64,000 nt of DNA, from the NCBI GenBank assembly GCA_046350935.1, contig JAXLZK010000009.1, forward strand, positions 1-64,000. The letters are read 5' to 3'. Every line of letters begins with the position of its first letter. Position 1 is the first letter of the stretch. The notes below the pieces were generated by a model. It saw only the letters and a program-made list of their open reading frames with translations. It made no database searches and had not been told where the DNA came from. This document shows positions 40,594 through 49,980 of the stretch, piece by piece. The position numbers were made by a program, and so were the translations under genes. This stretch comes from Nitrobium sp046350935. GTDB lineage: Bacteria; Nitrospirota; Thermodesulfovibrionia; Thermodesulfovibrionales; Dissulfurispiraceae.

Positions 40594-42390
40594 GTGGATT
40601 ACCGCCGGCGTGCAGCGAAAACAAAGGGACTGTTGATCATCCTCGCGGTTTTGGCGCTTTTCCCGCTCGAAAGCTCGTCAGGGAGCAGCAGCGATTCGTA
40701 TGGCGCCCATTCCATGATTTTTCCCGATATGCCCACCAGCGCGCAGGAGTCGCTTTTTGCGTACACCTCCCGCCTGGGGGCGGGCTTTCTCAGACTTGAT
40801 GTCCAGCTCTCGGCGATCTACGCAAAGAAAGACGATCCGCCCGACTGGACGCACATGGACAGGATAACGGCGCTGTCCCGGCAATACGGCGTGCAGATCC
40901 TCGGGACGTTCAATTCCATGCCGGACTGGGCGGGGAAATGCCCTTCAAGCTCTTACTCGTACAATCCCAGCTACTGTCCTCCTGCAGATTACGGCCGGTG
41001 GTCCGACTGGATACAGACCATCGTCGCCCGGTACAAGGAGACCATTCACTACTGGGAGGTCTGGAACGAGCCCAACGAATACGAATGCAGCGGCACCGCA
41101 TGCAAGGGGTTCTTTTACGGCGACGCTGCTGAATACGCGAAGCTCCTGTCGACGACCTATGCAGCGGTGAAGGAGGCCGACCATTCGGCCAGGGTGTTGA
41201 TAGCCGGAGTCTTTATGCCTGCGGAGAAGAGCAACCTCTCCACATGGCTGCGCGACGTGGCGAAAGACGCTCCGGGCAAATTCGATATCGGCACTATCCA
41301 TGTACGCACGAAGTTGTCCGATGTGGGCTCCCAGCTCGCCACCTTCACGAGCTATTTCCGGGCAGCGGGCTTCTACGGCACCATCTGGGTGTCTGAGCAC
41401 GGATACACCTCCGATCCCGCCTATCAATCGGACCCGAACTACGACAGCGGTCCCGAATCGCAGGCTGAATACTATACTTCGTCCGTCAAGACGCTGCTGC
41501 AGAACGGGGCGGGCAAGGTCTTCATCACCCTGCGCGACAACCAGGACCTCTCCGCCAGCGACCGGGACGAGGGGCTGCTCGAACAGTTGGAGGATGCGAG
41601 CACCGGAGAGGTTACCTTCAGGGAGAAGCCCTCCTACGCCGCGGTGCAGGGGGTTATCGCGAGCCACGACACCTTCATGCAGGTGCCTTCCCCCGCGCCG
41701 AATATTTCCCTCTCCTCCACCACCTACGTCTTCGACGCCGTTTCCTCCGGCTCCGCTTCCTCCCCGATGAGCCTTACCGTTTTCAACACCGGAACGGCAA
41801 ACCTTGTAGTGGGGACCCTTTCCCTCTCCGGCAACAACGCTTCGGAATTCAAAGTGCAGAATGATACCTGTTCGGGGCAGACGGTCGCCCCCGGGAAGGA
41901 GTGCACCCTCCAGGTCGTCTTTTCTCCCGCCTCTGCCGGCTCCAAGAGCGCGTCTCTGAATATCCCCTCCAATGACGCGGAGGTGCCGGTCCTCCAGGCG
42001 GCCCTCTCCGAAACAGGGGCGGTGGCCGATACCGGCTCTGCGTCCGGCACCGGGTCGAGCAGCGCGGGCGGAGGAGGCGGAGGGGGGTGCTTCATCGCCA
42101 CAGCGGTCTTCGGGAGCTATCTTGCGCCCGAGGTGCAGGTATTGAGGGCTTTCCGGGACACGTATCTCCTCACCCACCCACTGGGGAGAGAGTTTGTCGC
42201 CCTGTATTACCGACTGTCGCCTCCCGCAGCGGATTTCATACGAAAGCACGGGGCGCTGCGGCTCGCGGCACGGGGGGCGCTCACTCCCGTCGTCTATGCA
42301 ATCAAGTATCCTTATGGTTTCGGACTGATCATCGCACTGGGTAGCGCGGTCTGGGTAAGGAAGAGGAGGAATGCCGCTGCGCGGCTATAG
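40594..42390 (+). CDS. Secreted GH-A-clan-like glycosidase with choice-of-anchor D and CFI-box C-terminal domains
   Basis: A 598-residue exported protein. GTG 40594 is chosen (GGGGAG just upstream, then a basic n-region and hydrophobic core GLLIILAVLALFPL); a TTG at 40531 would put a long polar stretch before the signal. The barrel has WEVWNEPN (Glu159) and SEHGY (Glu268). A choice-of-anchor D-type domain follows (FNTGTANLVVG, NDTCSGQ, ECTLQVVFSP), then a Gly-rich linker and CFIATAVFGSYLAPEVQVLR (Cys499 on), i.e. the CFI-box C-terminal domain, and a TM helix near the end. It is paralogous to 14190-15734. The substrate is unknown, perhaps an exopolysaccharide. The stop overlaps the convergent tsaD stop by six bases (CTATAG). 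Confidence 0.85.
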   Translation: MDYRRRAAKTKGLLIILAVLALFPLESSSGSSSDSYGAHSMIFPDMPTSAQESLFAYTSRLGAGFLRLDVQLSAIYAKKDDPPDWTHMDRITALSRQYGVQILGTFNSMPDWAGKCPSSSYSYNPSYCPPADYGRWSDWIQTIVARYKETIHYWEVWNEPNEYECSGTACKGFFYGDAAEYAKLLSTTYAAVKEADHSARVLIAGVFMPAEKSNLSTWLRDVAKDAPGKFDIGTIHVRTKLSDVGSQLATFTSYFRAAGFYGTIWVSEHGYTSDPAYQSDPNYDSGPESQAEYYTSSVKTLLQNGAGKVFITLRDNQDLSASDRDEGLLEQLEDASTGEVTFREKPSYAAVQGVIASHDTFMQVPSPAPNISLSSTTYVFDAVSSGSASSPMSLTVFNTGTANLVVGTLSLSGNNASEFKVQNDTCSGQTVAPGKECTLQVVFSPASAGSKSASLNIPSNDAEVPVLQAALSETGAVADTGSASGTGSSSAGGGGGGGCFIATAVFGSYLAPEVQVLRAFRDTYLLTHPLGREFVALYYRLSPPAADFIRKHGALRLAARGALTPVVYAIKYPYGFGLIIALGSAVWVRKRRNAAARL

Positions 42391-43404
42391 AGGCAGATAG
42401 GCCTTCGGGTTCAGATCGAATCCGGCTCTCTCTCCGGCAAGGAAACGGGAGTGCCCGGCAGCGGCGATCATGGCAGCATTATCGGTGCAGAGGGCGGGAG
42501 AGGGAAGAAAGAGCTCCACTGCGCGCTCTTCCGCCATCTCTTTCATCCTTTTCCGCAGCTCTCCGTTTGCCGAAACCCCGCCGGAGAGAACGACACGGCG
42601 AATCCCCTTTCCGACGACGGCCCACTCCACTTTCCTCACCAGAACATCCACCACCGACGCCTGGAAAGAAGCGGCGATATCACGCACCGGAGGGGAGTCT
42701 TCGGGCGGGACCGGACCGGCCGCCGGCAACCCCGCACCGCGCACGGCAGACCGCACCGCGGTCTTGAGGCCGCTGAAGCTGAAATCGAAGGACTCCGGCA
42801 CGTAGGCGCGGGGAAAATCGAAGGCCTTCGGATTCCCGCTCTTCGCCAGCCGGTCGATCACCGGACCTCCCGGATAGCCGAGCCCGAGGAGTTTGGCCAC
42901 TTTGTCGTAGGCCTCCCCTGCCGCGTCGTCCCGGGTCCTCCCCAGCTCCGTGTAGGAGCCGAAAGCATGCACGAGGTACAGGCTGGTATGCCCCCCCGAG
43001 ACGATCAGCGCGAGAAAGGGGAATTCCGGGCTCTCCTCTTCAAGGAATGCGGAGAACATATGCCCTTCCAGGTGGTTCACCCCCACCAGGGGGAGCGCGC
43101 GGGCATACCCCACCGCCTTCGCAAAGTTGCAGCCCACCAAGAGCGAGCCGATCAGCCCGGGTCCGTGGCAGACGGCGATGGCGTCGAGGGCTGCGAGAGG
43201 GACACGGGAGGTTTCCAGCGCCTCGGTCACCACGGGCCAGATCATCTCGATATGCCTGCGCGATGCGAGTTCAGGGACGATGCCCCCGTATTTCCGGTGG
43301 ATGTCCGTCTGCGAGGAGACGACAGAAGAGAGGATGCGCCGCCCGTCAGCCACTACTGCCGCGGAAGTGTCGTCGCAGGAGGTATCAATGCCGAGAATCA
43401 CCAT
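42385..43404 (-). CDS. tsaD: tRNA N6-threonylcarbamoyladenosine transferase TsaD
   Basis: A 339-residue ASKHA-fold enzyme that transfers threonylcarbamoyl to A37 of ANN-decoding tRNAs with TsaB and TsaE. Motifs: GIDTSCDDTSAAVV at the N-terminus, metal ligands H111 and H115 (NHLEGH), VSGGHT, GRTRDDAAGEAYDKVAKLLGL split over about 155-178, FSFSGLKTAV, VLSGGVSANGELR and CTDNAAMIAAAG. Length is typical. It follows ccsB by 78 bases on the same strand and is probably the last gene of the resB-ccsB-tsaD transcript. Confidence 0.97.
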   Translation of the reverse strand: MVILGIDTSCDDTSAAVVADGRRILSSVVSSQTDIHRKYGGIVPELASRRHIEMIWPVVTEALETSRVPLAALDAIAVCHGPGLIGSLLVGCNFAKAVGYARALPLVGVNHLEGHMFSAFLEEESPEFPFLALIVSGGHTSLYLVHAFGSYTELGRTRDDAAGEAYDKVAKLLGLGYPGGPVIDRLAKSGNPKAFDFPRAYVPESFDFSFSGLKTAVRSAVRGAGLPAAGPVPPEDSPPVRDIAASFQASVVDVLVRKVEWAVVGKGIRRVVLSGGVSANGELRKRMKEMAEERAVELFLPSPALCTDNAAMIAAAGHSRFLAGERAGFDLNPKAYLPL

Positions 43405-43482
43405 AACTACGCGGGAAATGCGGAAAAAAGGGGAAGCCGGAGGCCCTCTCCGTCCGCTTTCTTTCCTTACGGCGCCGGCCTC

Positions 43483-44568
43483 CTACCCGCCGCCGTAGGA
43501 GTGGAGGCCGCTCAGGAGCAGGTTGACGCCGAGATAGGTGAAGACGGTGCAGACGAAGCCGATCACGGCCACCACCGCTATTTTGGTGTCTCTCCAGCCC
43601 CTCATGAAACGCGCATGGAGATAGAAGGCGTATACGAACCAGGTAATCAGGGACCATGTCTCCTTCGGGTCCCAGCTCCAGTACTTGCCCCAGGCCTGGT
43701 CCGCCCAGATGGCGCCGAAAATGAGGCCGCCCAGGGTGAAGACCGGGAAGCCGATGGCGATGCTCTTGTACGTGAGGTCGTCGAGCATGTCCCTGTTCAG
43801 GGAGAAGGAGGAGATGAGCCTGCCGAGCGCCTGCCCGTATTTCCATACCAGGAAGATGAGCGCCGCTGCAGCGAGATAGCTGATCAGGGACACCAGCCCG
43901 CTGCCGCTCCTGAACGTAGCCCTGAAGAGATAGCTCTTGATAAAGGACTCGGGGTTCTGTGCAGCCGCCTTGAAAGTGATGAAATCGACTCCCATGGCGA
44001 TCAGGATCGCCAGGAATACTCCGAGGGTCGCTGTCCAGAAGAGATAGGCGCCGCTCTTCCTGTCCGTTACGGTGACCGCCAGGAACATGATGCCGGTCGC
44101 AAAGGAAATCGCGAAGGTGGCGTAGGCGATGAAGCTCATGGTCACGTGGGCCAGAAGCCAGTTGCTCTGGAGCGCGGGGATGAGGGGGTGGATATCCTTC
44201 GACATGCCCGAGATATCGATGAAGGCCAGTGCCATGCCCGCAATGGGGGTGATGAACGCGCCGAAGGAGCGGTTCCTGTATTTCCACTCGATGAGAAGAT
44301 ACCCGAGGATGACGCACCAGACGAAGAAGATGAGGGATTCGTAGAGGTTGGTCAGCGGGATCGCCCGGAGGACCCCCATCTGCCCGAGATCGTAGAATTC
44401 CTTCCAGCGGACGAAGAAAGCGATGGTATGGGAAACGAAGCCGACAACGGTGATGGTCGTGGCAACGACGCCCACCGTCCCGTTCCTGAAGATGAGGTAC
44501 GCAATGTACGCCACCATCGCCAGAATATATGCAATACTCGCTATGCCGTAAAATTGAGAACTGTCCAT
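43483..44568 (-). CDS. ccsB: System II cytochrome c biogenesis protein CcsB (CcsA/CcmF-type haem handling)
   Basis: A 361-residue polytopic membrane protein with eight or more TM helices. The haem-binding WWD-type signature WGKYWSWDPKETWSL is at about 290-306, flanked by conserved His (e.g. in the YAFYLHARF helix). With ResB it delivers and ligates haem to apocytochromes on the outer face of the inner membrane, serving the multihaem cytochrome at 26890. The start at 44568 has GGAGG six bases upstream; a longer open frame upstream is not used. resB is 47 bases upstream. Confidence 0.94.
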   Translation of the reverse strand: MDSSQFYGIASIAYILAMVAYIAYLIFRNGTVGVVATTITVVGFVSHTIAFFVRWKEFYDLGQMGVLRAIPLTNLYESLIFFVWCVILGYLLIEWKYRNRSFGAFITPIAGMALAFIDISGMSKDIHPLIPALQSNWLLAHVTMSFIAYATFAISFATGIMFLAVTVTDRKSGAYLFWTATLGVFLAILIAMGVDFITFKAAAQNPESFIKSYLFRATFRSGSGLVSLISYLAAAALIFLVWKYGQALGRLISSFSLNRDMLDDLTYKSIAIGFPVFTLGGLIFGAIWADQAWGKYWSWDPKETWSLITWFVYAFYLHARFMRGWRDTKIAVVAVIGFVCTVFTYLGVNLLLSGLHSYGGG

Positions 44569-44615
44569 GAAAAACCTCCGGTTTCGAGTAAATGAGCGCG
44601 ACGCACTAAGCGGGC

Positions 44616-46028
44616 CTACTGTTCCAGCGATGAGAGGTACGTATCCATCTTCTGCTCGAAGGCCAGCTTGTTCTTGTTTGTCGAAGCGGCAAGGGAGACC
44701 CTGACGGCGCCCTTCTCCTCCCTGAGACGTACCCATACCCGTGCATGATGCATGAAGAAAGCGGCATACAGCCCGATTCCCATCACAAGGCAGCCGAGGT
44801 AGACGATCCAGACCCCCGGGTCTTTCCTCACCTGGAGGCCCGTGTACTGTGCGCCCCAGAGGTCCTTGAACTCCACCACCCCGTCGGGGACTTTCCAGGT
44901 CTGGGGATACCTCTTCAGGATCCACTGCTTGTATTTGACCTTCCCGCCCTCGTAGAACTCCATGAAGACTGCGGGATTGTTCATCATCTCCGCATAGGTG
45001 AACAGCTTGCCGGACTGGTCCATGCCGAGGGCGGGGCTGAAGTCCGCCACTTTTGCGGTCACGTTCGTCCCCGGCAGGGGGAAGGGCTCGCCGAACCGGA
45101 CCCCCACCGCCTCGGTCTTGCCGCCGCTCGTTACGGTAAACTTGAAGAGCGAATCGCGGGAGGGGGAGAAGCCGTAACTGGACTGGTAGAAGGTGATGCC
45201 TTTATATTTGAGGGGGTGGTTGACGTCGATCTGCTTTTTGAGAATTTCCTTTCCGTTATCGACAACGGTGAGCCAGCTCCTGAAGGCCTTGGGAGTATCC
45301 GAGTTCTCGTAGAAAGAGACCTCGAAGTCGTCGCAGCGCACCTCGAAGCCGAGGGGGATCTTCATTTCGGCGCTGCCCAGGTAGGCGACGGCGGAAGAGG
45401 TCCCTTCGAGAAGGTTCAGGGACGCGTTGAAGCCGGCGAGCACTCCCACCACCGCGCCGATAAGAATGATCAGGATGCTGAGATGCACCACATAGACGCC
45501 GAGCCTGCTGTACCTCCCCTTTTCGGCGTACACCTGCACCGCTCCCTCTTCCTGATGGGCGGCCGGCGTGAAACCGATCTTCTTCAGCGCCCCCTCCACC
45601 TTCGCCTGTGCGGCCTCGGGCTTTTCCTTCACGACCGTTTCCCGCTTCACGGGCATGGAGGCGAAGAGGTCCGGCGGGAGCGGCTTCACCGGCTCCTTCG
45701 CCATCTTCCATATCTTCGGAAACCTGTCCAGGGAGCAGACGATGAGGTTGGCGGCGAAAAGGAAGAGGAGGGCCATGAACCACCAGGAGTGGAACATATT
45801 GGTGAATCCGAGCGCATCCAGCACCCGGTATACGCCCGGAGCCGCATCGCCGAAGAATTTCGTGAGCAGCTTGATGTTGCGCTCCGGCTCGGCCTGCTGC
45901 TCGACAATGGTGCCGACGATGGAGGTCAGGGAGATAATCGCGAAGATGATGACGGCAAGGGTGATGGACGAGAAGAAGCTCCATACCCTGTCTACTACGG
46001 ACTGCCCGGCTTTCTGATTGTTGACCAT
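44616..46028 (-). CDS. resB: System II cytochrome c biogenesis protein ResB
   Basis: A 470-residue ResB (Ccs1) protein: TM helices at about 18-40 and 75-95 (FHSWWFMALLFLFAANLIVCSLDRFP is diagnostic), a third at about 170-195, a long periplasmic domain and a final TM near 420. It partners CcsB in haem delivery and apocytochrome chaperoning. The frame is open to 46235, but ATG 46028 (MVNNQKAG) has GGGGAAG upstream and gives the expected length; the upstream region contains possible promoter sequence (TTCATA-18-TATATA around 46155-46185). Confidence 0.93.
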   Translation of the reverse strand: MVNNQKAGQSVVDRVWSFFSSITLAVIIFAIISLTSIVGTIVEQQAEPERNIKLLTKFFGDAAPGVYRVLDALGFTNMFHSWWFMALLFLFAANLIVCSLDRFPKIWKMAKEPVKPLPPDLFASMPVKRETVVKEKPEAAQAKVEGALKKIGFTPAAHQEEGAVQVYAEKGRYSRLGVYVVHLSILIILIGAVVGVLAGFNASLNLLEGTSSAVAYLGSAEMKIPLGFEVRCDDFEVSFYENSDTPKAFRSWLTVVDNGKEILKKQIDVNHPLKYKGITFYQSSYGFSPSRDSLFKFTVTSGGKTEAVGVRFGEPFPLPGTNVTAKVADFSPALGMDQSGKLFTYAEMMNNPAVFMEFYEGGKVKYKQWILKRYPQTWKVPDGVVEFKDLWGAQYTGLQVRKDPGVWIVYLGCLVMGIGLYAAFFMHHARVWVRLREEKGAVRVSLAASTNKNKLAFEQKMDTYLSSLEQ

Positions 46029-46310
46029 CTGATTCTTCCCCTTTTTGCTCCGTACTCTACGGGAGGGCTCTCTTCCGTCTGGCATGCTGCTGCATGCGGT
46101 GACGAACCGGGAGCCGCACGGGAGCCCCTTCTCCCGCGCCTCCGATCGCCCTCGAAAAGTATATACGGGAGATGTGAATTGCGTATGAAGAAATCTCGAA
46201 AAGACGACAGTTAAGTTTACCAGAAACTCCCTCAATCTGCAACCGCTCGAAAGGGGGTCCGAAGCGGCCCCGAAAGAGGGCGGGGGCGTCCCCGATGCCG
46301 GGGAGTGTTC

Positions 46311-48128
46311 CTACGAAACCCCTTCCATAAGCGGTACGGCTACGGTGAAGATGACCCCGCCGCCGTCTCTGGCTTCGACGGTGCATTCCCCGCCCAGCGC
46401 CCCGGCCAGCCTCTCCGAAACGGCGACCCTTAGGGGGACCGCCTCTCCCGTCCCGGGCGTATTCCCCACCCCCGAGGGGACGACGGACAGTTCGAGGTGC
46501 TCCCTTCCCGCACGCACGGACCGCGTCGCAAGGACAGTGACCACCCCCGGCTCCGAGGACTCCACGGCGTGGACCGCCAGATTCAGCAAAACCTTCCGTA
46601 TCCTCTCCCTGTCAGCGCAGAGGGGCGAGTCCGCAAGGGTCTCATCGCAGTCGGCAACCACCTCTATCTCTTTCGCCCCGGCAAGCCCCCCGGCGGTCTC
46701 CTCTACTTCGCGGAGGAGGTCGCAGAGCAGGAACCGGTCTGCGGGAGAGGGGGCTGCTCCTCCCGGTCCGCCTTCGTTCCGCCCCCCATCGGTCAGGGCA
46801 AGGTCAGGGAGGGCCTCCATGAGGGGCAACAACCCCCGCGCCGCATGGACCGATCCCATCAAAGTCTTCCTGTCCTTCTCGCTCAGGCCCTTTTCCCTGC
46901 CGAGTACGAGCTCCATCTCTCCGGTAAAGGAATCCACCTCCCTGCCCACCTCCTCGAAGAGCCGCGGGACCAGATCGGAAAGCAGGCCCCCTCTCTCACG
47001 GGCTTCGCTCTCTTTCAGGAGGAGCTCCTTTTCCCTGATTTCCGTATGCAGTTTCCCTATCGCCCGGTGGAGGGCCTCGAGTTCTCCCGGATAGGGCTTC
47101 CCCCTTTCCTCCGCCGGCCCTCCCGGAGCGGACCTTTCCGCAGCGGACAAAAGCCGGGCAACCGGCTTGCCGATCAGCCGCCTCGCAAGAAGCGCCTGCA
47201 GCGCCATGGTGAGCAGAAGGATACCCCCTAAGGAGAAGTAGACGACTTTCGCCAGTGCAAAGGGGTGTGCCACCTCCTCCTCCCGCACGGTGGTGATGAG
47301 CCGGTACGGGGCATTGGCAAGAGGAGAGACATGGAAGTACAGATGGTCCTTCAGTCTGACCGTGTCGGCCCCTCCTGTTTTGGGCAGATTATACCGCAGC
47401 TTCCGGTCTGCAATGCCTTTCTGCGTCAGGAGCAGAACCCCCTCCCTGTCGATCAGCTCCACTTTTTCGGTCCGGTAGACGCCGCCCTGCGGAACAAGAG
47501 AGCGGGCCGGCTCGTCGGGCGCCGCAACAGCGTAAAGCAGCGCACCGACTCTTCCCTCGGGGTCGTACAGAGGAGCGAGAAAAGAGACTCCTCTCTCCTC
47601 TGTCCCTTCGGTGAAGAAGCCGACGGACTCCGCGGCCTTCGCGTCGGCCAGAGCGTTCCTGATGGGGTCCCGCTCGGACCAGTCCCGCCCTGTCAGATCG
47701 GCCCGGCTGCCGGCAACGACCCTGCCGTCCTTTGACACAAGGGCGAGCAGAATGAAAGGAGAGGAAGGGGCGACCTCTTCAAGCCGCGCCGCTATCCCCG
47801 TCAGCGCCGCATTTCTCGCAGCCTCACGCGCCTTTCTGCGCGCGCCCTCACCCGAGGGGTCCGTATTCAGCAGCGGGAGGGCGTCGAGAAAGACTCTCTC
47901 CCGCGCAAGGCCCTTCAGATATCTCCCGGAATGGGCGAACCACCCATCGAGGAGGGCGCTCTTCTCCTTCGTGAGATTCCTGAGGTGTACGGTATGGAAC
48001 CCCCGGACAAAATAGGGAGGGCTGAAAGCATAGAAGAGAATACCGGCAGCGACAAAGGCGATGCACAGCAGCGCCATCGGAAACAGGGCGACCCTCACTC
48101 CGAGCCGGTGCAGAAGAGCTGTTTTCAT
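46311..48128 (-). CDS. Membrane sensor with dCACHE-like domain and degenerate histidine-kinase core
   Basis: A 605-residue protein: TM1 about 13-35, extracytoplasmic Cache-type domain about 40-285 (VSKDGRVVAGSRADLTGRDW, APLYDPEGRVGALLYAV), TM2 about 290-312, a HAMP-like linker, coiled coil and a HATPase_c-like C-terminus. The HisKA region reads LFEEVGREVDSFTGEMEL where SHELRTPL is expected, so the phospho-acceptor His is absent. The N box LLNLAVHAVESS has lost the key Asn (NA becomes HA), and the G1 region reads VPSGVGNTPG. It is therefore probably a pseudokinase or altered-output sensor. It starts 21 bases after the chorismate enzyme gene (same operon). Confidence 0.8.
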   Translation of the reverse strand: MKTALLHRLGVRVALFPMALLCIAFVAAGILFYAFSPPYFVRGFHTVHLRNLTKEKSALLDGWFAHSGRYLKGLARERVFLDALPLLNTDPSGEGARRKAREAARNAALTGIAARLEEVAPSSPFILLALVSKDGRVVAGSRADLTGRDWSERDPIRNALADAKAAESVGFFTEGTEERGVSFLAPLYDPEGRVGALLYAVAAPDEPARSLVPQGGVYRTEKVELIDREGVLLLTQKGIADRKLRYNLPKTGGADTVRLKDHLYFHVSPLANAPYRLITTVREEEVAHPFALAKVVYFSLGGILLLTMALQALLARRLIGKPVARLLSAAERSAPGGPAEERGKPYPGELEALHRAIGKLHTEIREKELLLKESEARERGGLLSDLVPRLFEEVGREVDSFTGEMELVLGREKGLSEKDRKTLMGSVHAARGLLPLMEALPDLALTDGGRNEGGPGGAAPSPADRFLLCDLLREVEETAGGLAGAKEIEVVADCDETLADSPLCADRERIRKVLLNLAVHAVESSEPGVVTVLATRSVRAGREHLELSVVPSGVGNTPGTGEAVPLRVAVSERLAGALGGECTVEARDGGGVIFTVAVPLMEGVS

Positions 48129-48149
48129 TTCTCTCTCTCCACCCGCAGG

Positions 48150-49700
48150 CTACCCGTCCCGCCGCTGCGCCCCGCAGGGGGCCCCGTGCGGGACTTCCAG
48201 CGTCTTTATCAGCGCCTCCGCTTTTTTCAGGGTCTCGTAGTACTCCCTTTCCGGGTCTGAATCGGCGACGATCCCCGCTCCGGCCTGTACATAGGCGGTA
48301 CCGTCCTTTATGGTGAATGTCCTGATGACGATGTTAAGGTCCATGTTTCCGGAGAAGCCGATATACCCGAGGGACCCGGTATAGGGCCCCCGCACCACCG
48401 GCTCCAGCTCGTCGATGATCTCCATGCATCTCACCTTGGGAACTCCCGTTATCGTCCCGCCCGGGAAAGCGGCCCTGATCACATCGAAGCAGGTTTTGCC
48501 CTCCTGGAGGAGACCTTTGACATTCGATACGATATGGATGACATGGGAGTAGTCCTCGGTGATCATCAGCTCGTCCACCGTAACGCTGCCGTATTCCGAG
48601 ACCCTCCCGATGTCGTTCCGTTCGAGGTCGATGAGCATGATATGCTCCGCCCTTTCCTTGGGATGCAGCAGCAGCTCGGAGCGCATCGCCTCATCCTCAC
48701 TGCCGTCCCTCCCCCTCGGCCTCGTCCCTGCGATGGGCCTCGTCTCGATGGTCCGGCCCGTAACCTTCACCAGCCTTTCCGGCGACGAGCTCACGATCTG
48801 GTAGTCGCCGAAGTCGGCATACGCGGCGAAAGGGGAGGGGTTGATCTCGCGGAGCACTTTGTATATTTCCCACGGCTCCCTCTCCCCGATGGGGGAGGAA
48901 ATCCTCTGGGAAAGGTTTGCCTGAAAGATGTCCCCCGCAGCGATATACTCCTTGGCCCTCCTGACAATGTCCATATAACGCTCCTTGGACATCTCGTACC
49001 GCAGCGAGGGGGAAGGGGAAGAGCCCGGGGAGAGAGGGGCTGCTCCCTTCCTTTCCCGGTCCCCTGTCCGGCGCTCCGTCTCCAGGAGGAGCTCCCGTGC
49101 CTCGTCGTAGGCGTGGTTGAAATCGATCTGCCCGATATCTCTGTACCCCAGCTGCGTATCCCGGGCGCCGGGAGAAACGATGACCCATGCCCTCTTTTCG
49201 CTGTGGTCGAAGGCGACCACCCTGTCCGCCATCATGAAATGGAGGTCGGGTATGCGGAGATCGTCCGTCGCGTTCTTCGGAATATCCTCTATATACCGAA
49301 CGAAATCGTAACTGATCAGTCCTGCGGCACCCCCTTGGAAGGGGGGGAGCTCCGGGATCCGCCGCTGCGGGTATGCCGTAATCAACTCCTTCAGGCGGTC
49401 GAGGGGCGGACGGAACGACACGGAATGCCTGTCCCCCACGGTCGCATGGATTGTCACCTCGCCGTCCTTGGCGCGCAGCAGGAGATAGGGGGCGAAGAGA
49501 ATGAACGAGTAACGGGCTATCTTATACGGCCCTTTTACGCTCTCCAGGAGCATGCTGTTTCGCGTGCTCCCCCCCTCCCGGACCAGCGCCTCATAAATGC
49601 CGCACGGGTCCCCATAGGGGATCTCCAGGTGAAGAGGAGGGATGTGCCCCCCTTTTACTTCCTCAAGGAATGCTTTTTTCGTGCTCGGTACCGTCCCCAC
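48150..49700 (-). CDS. Anthranilate/aminodeoxychorismate synthase component I
   Basis: A 516-residue chorismate-utilising enzyme (TrpE/PabB family). N-terminal domain about 15-190 (SFILFAPYLLLR, GLISYDFVRYIED), chorismate-binding domain about 235-500 with DIFQANLSQR, SSSPERLVKV, RPIAGTRPRG, ERAEHIMLIDLERNDIGRV, FPGGTITGVPKVRCMEIIDELE and GSLGYIGFSGNMDLNIVIRT. The loop reads PIAGT as in TrpE, whereas E. coli PabB has PIKGT; the genomic context (no trp genes, no glutaminase partner) does not decide. The start is GTG 49700. It is cotranscribed with the downstream pseudokinase. Confidence 0.88.
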   Translation of the reverse strand: MGTVPSTKKAFLEEVKGGHIPPLHLEIPYGDPCGIYEALVREGGSTRNSMLLESVKGPYKIARYSFILFAPYLLLRAKDGEVTIHATVGDRHSVSFRPPLDRLKELITAYPQRRIPELPPFQGGAAGLISYDFVRYIEDIPKNATDDLRIPDLHFMMADRVVAFDHSEKRAWVIVSPGARDTQLGYRDIGQIDFNHAYDEARELLLETERRTGDRERKGAAPLSPGSSPSPSLRYEMSKERYMDIVRRAKEYIAAGDIFQANLSQRISSPIGEREPWEIYKVLREINPSPFAAYADFGDYQIVSSSPERLVKVTGRTIETRPIAGTRPRGRDGSEDEAMRSELLLHPKERAEHIMLIDLERNDIGRVSEYGSVTVDELMITEDYSHVIHIVSNVKGLLQEGKTCFDVIRAAFPGGTITGVPKVRCMEIIDELEPVVRGPYTGSLGYIGFSGNMDLNIVIRTFTIKDGTAYVQAGAGIVADSDPEREYYETLKKAEALIKTLEVPHGAPCGAQRRDG

Positions 49701-49861
49701 TGCTCACCGCCCCCGTTGTCATAATGCCCGCCGGGTATTATGGAATAAAGAAAGGCCAAAATTCAAAACGGAGGGGCAGGGATGAAGACAAAGGAAGACA
49801 GAGTGAGACAGGGAAAAAGAGGGAAACAGAAGAGAAAGAAGAAAGAGGCCGTGCGTCTCTG

Positions 49862-49891
49862 CCGTCATCCCGGCTTCCGCCGGGGTGACGG
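49862..49891. repeat. Short palindromic intergenic repeat
   Basis: CCGTCATCCCGGC-TTCC-GCCGGGGTGACGG, a 13-bp stem with one G-U-compatible mismatch. It lies in the 280-bp gap between the chorismate enzyme gene and pyrF, which otherwise shows only A-rich sequence. Confidence 0.65.
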
Positions 49892-49980
49892 ATTCTAAAA
49901 ATAGAGTGAGTGCGGGGGCAGGGGGAACCTATTCGGGCAAATATTTTCGAAAAAAAAGTATTATGTCCCTCATTTACAAG

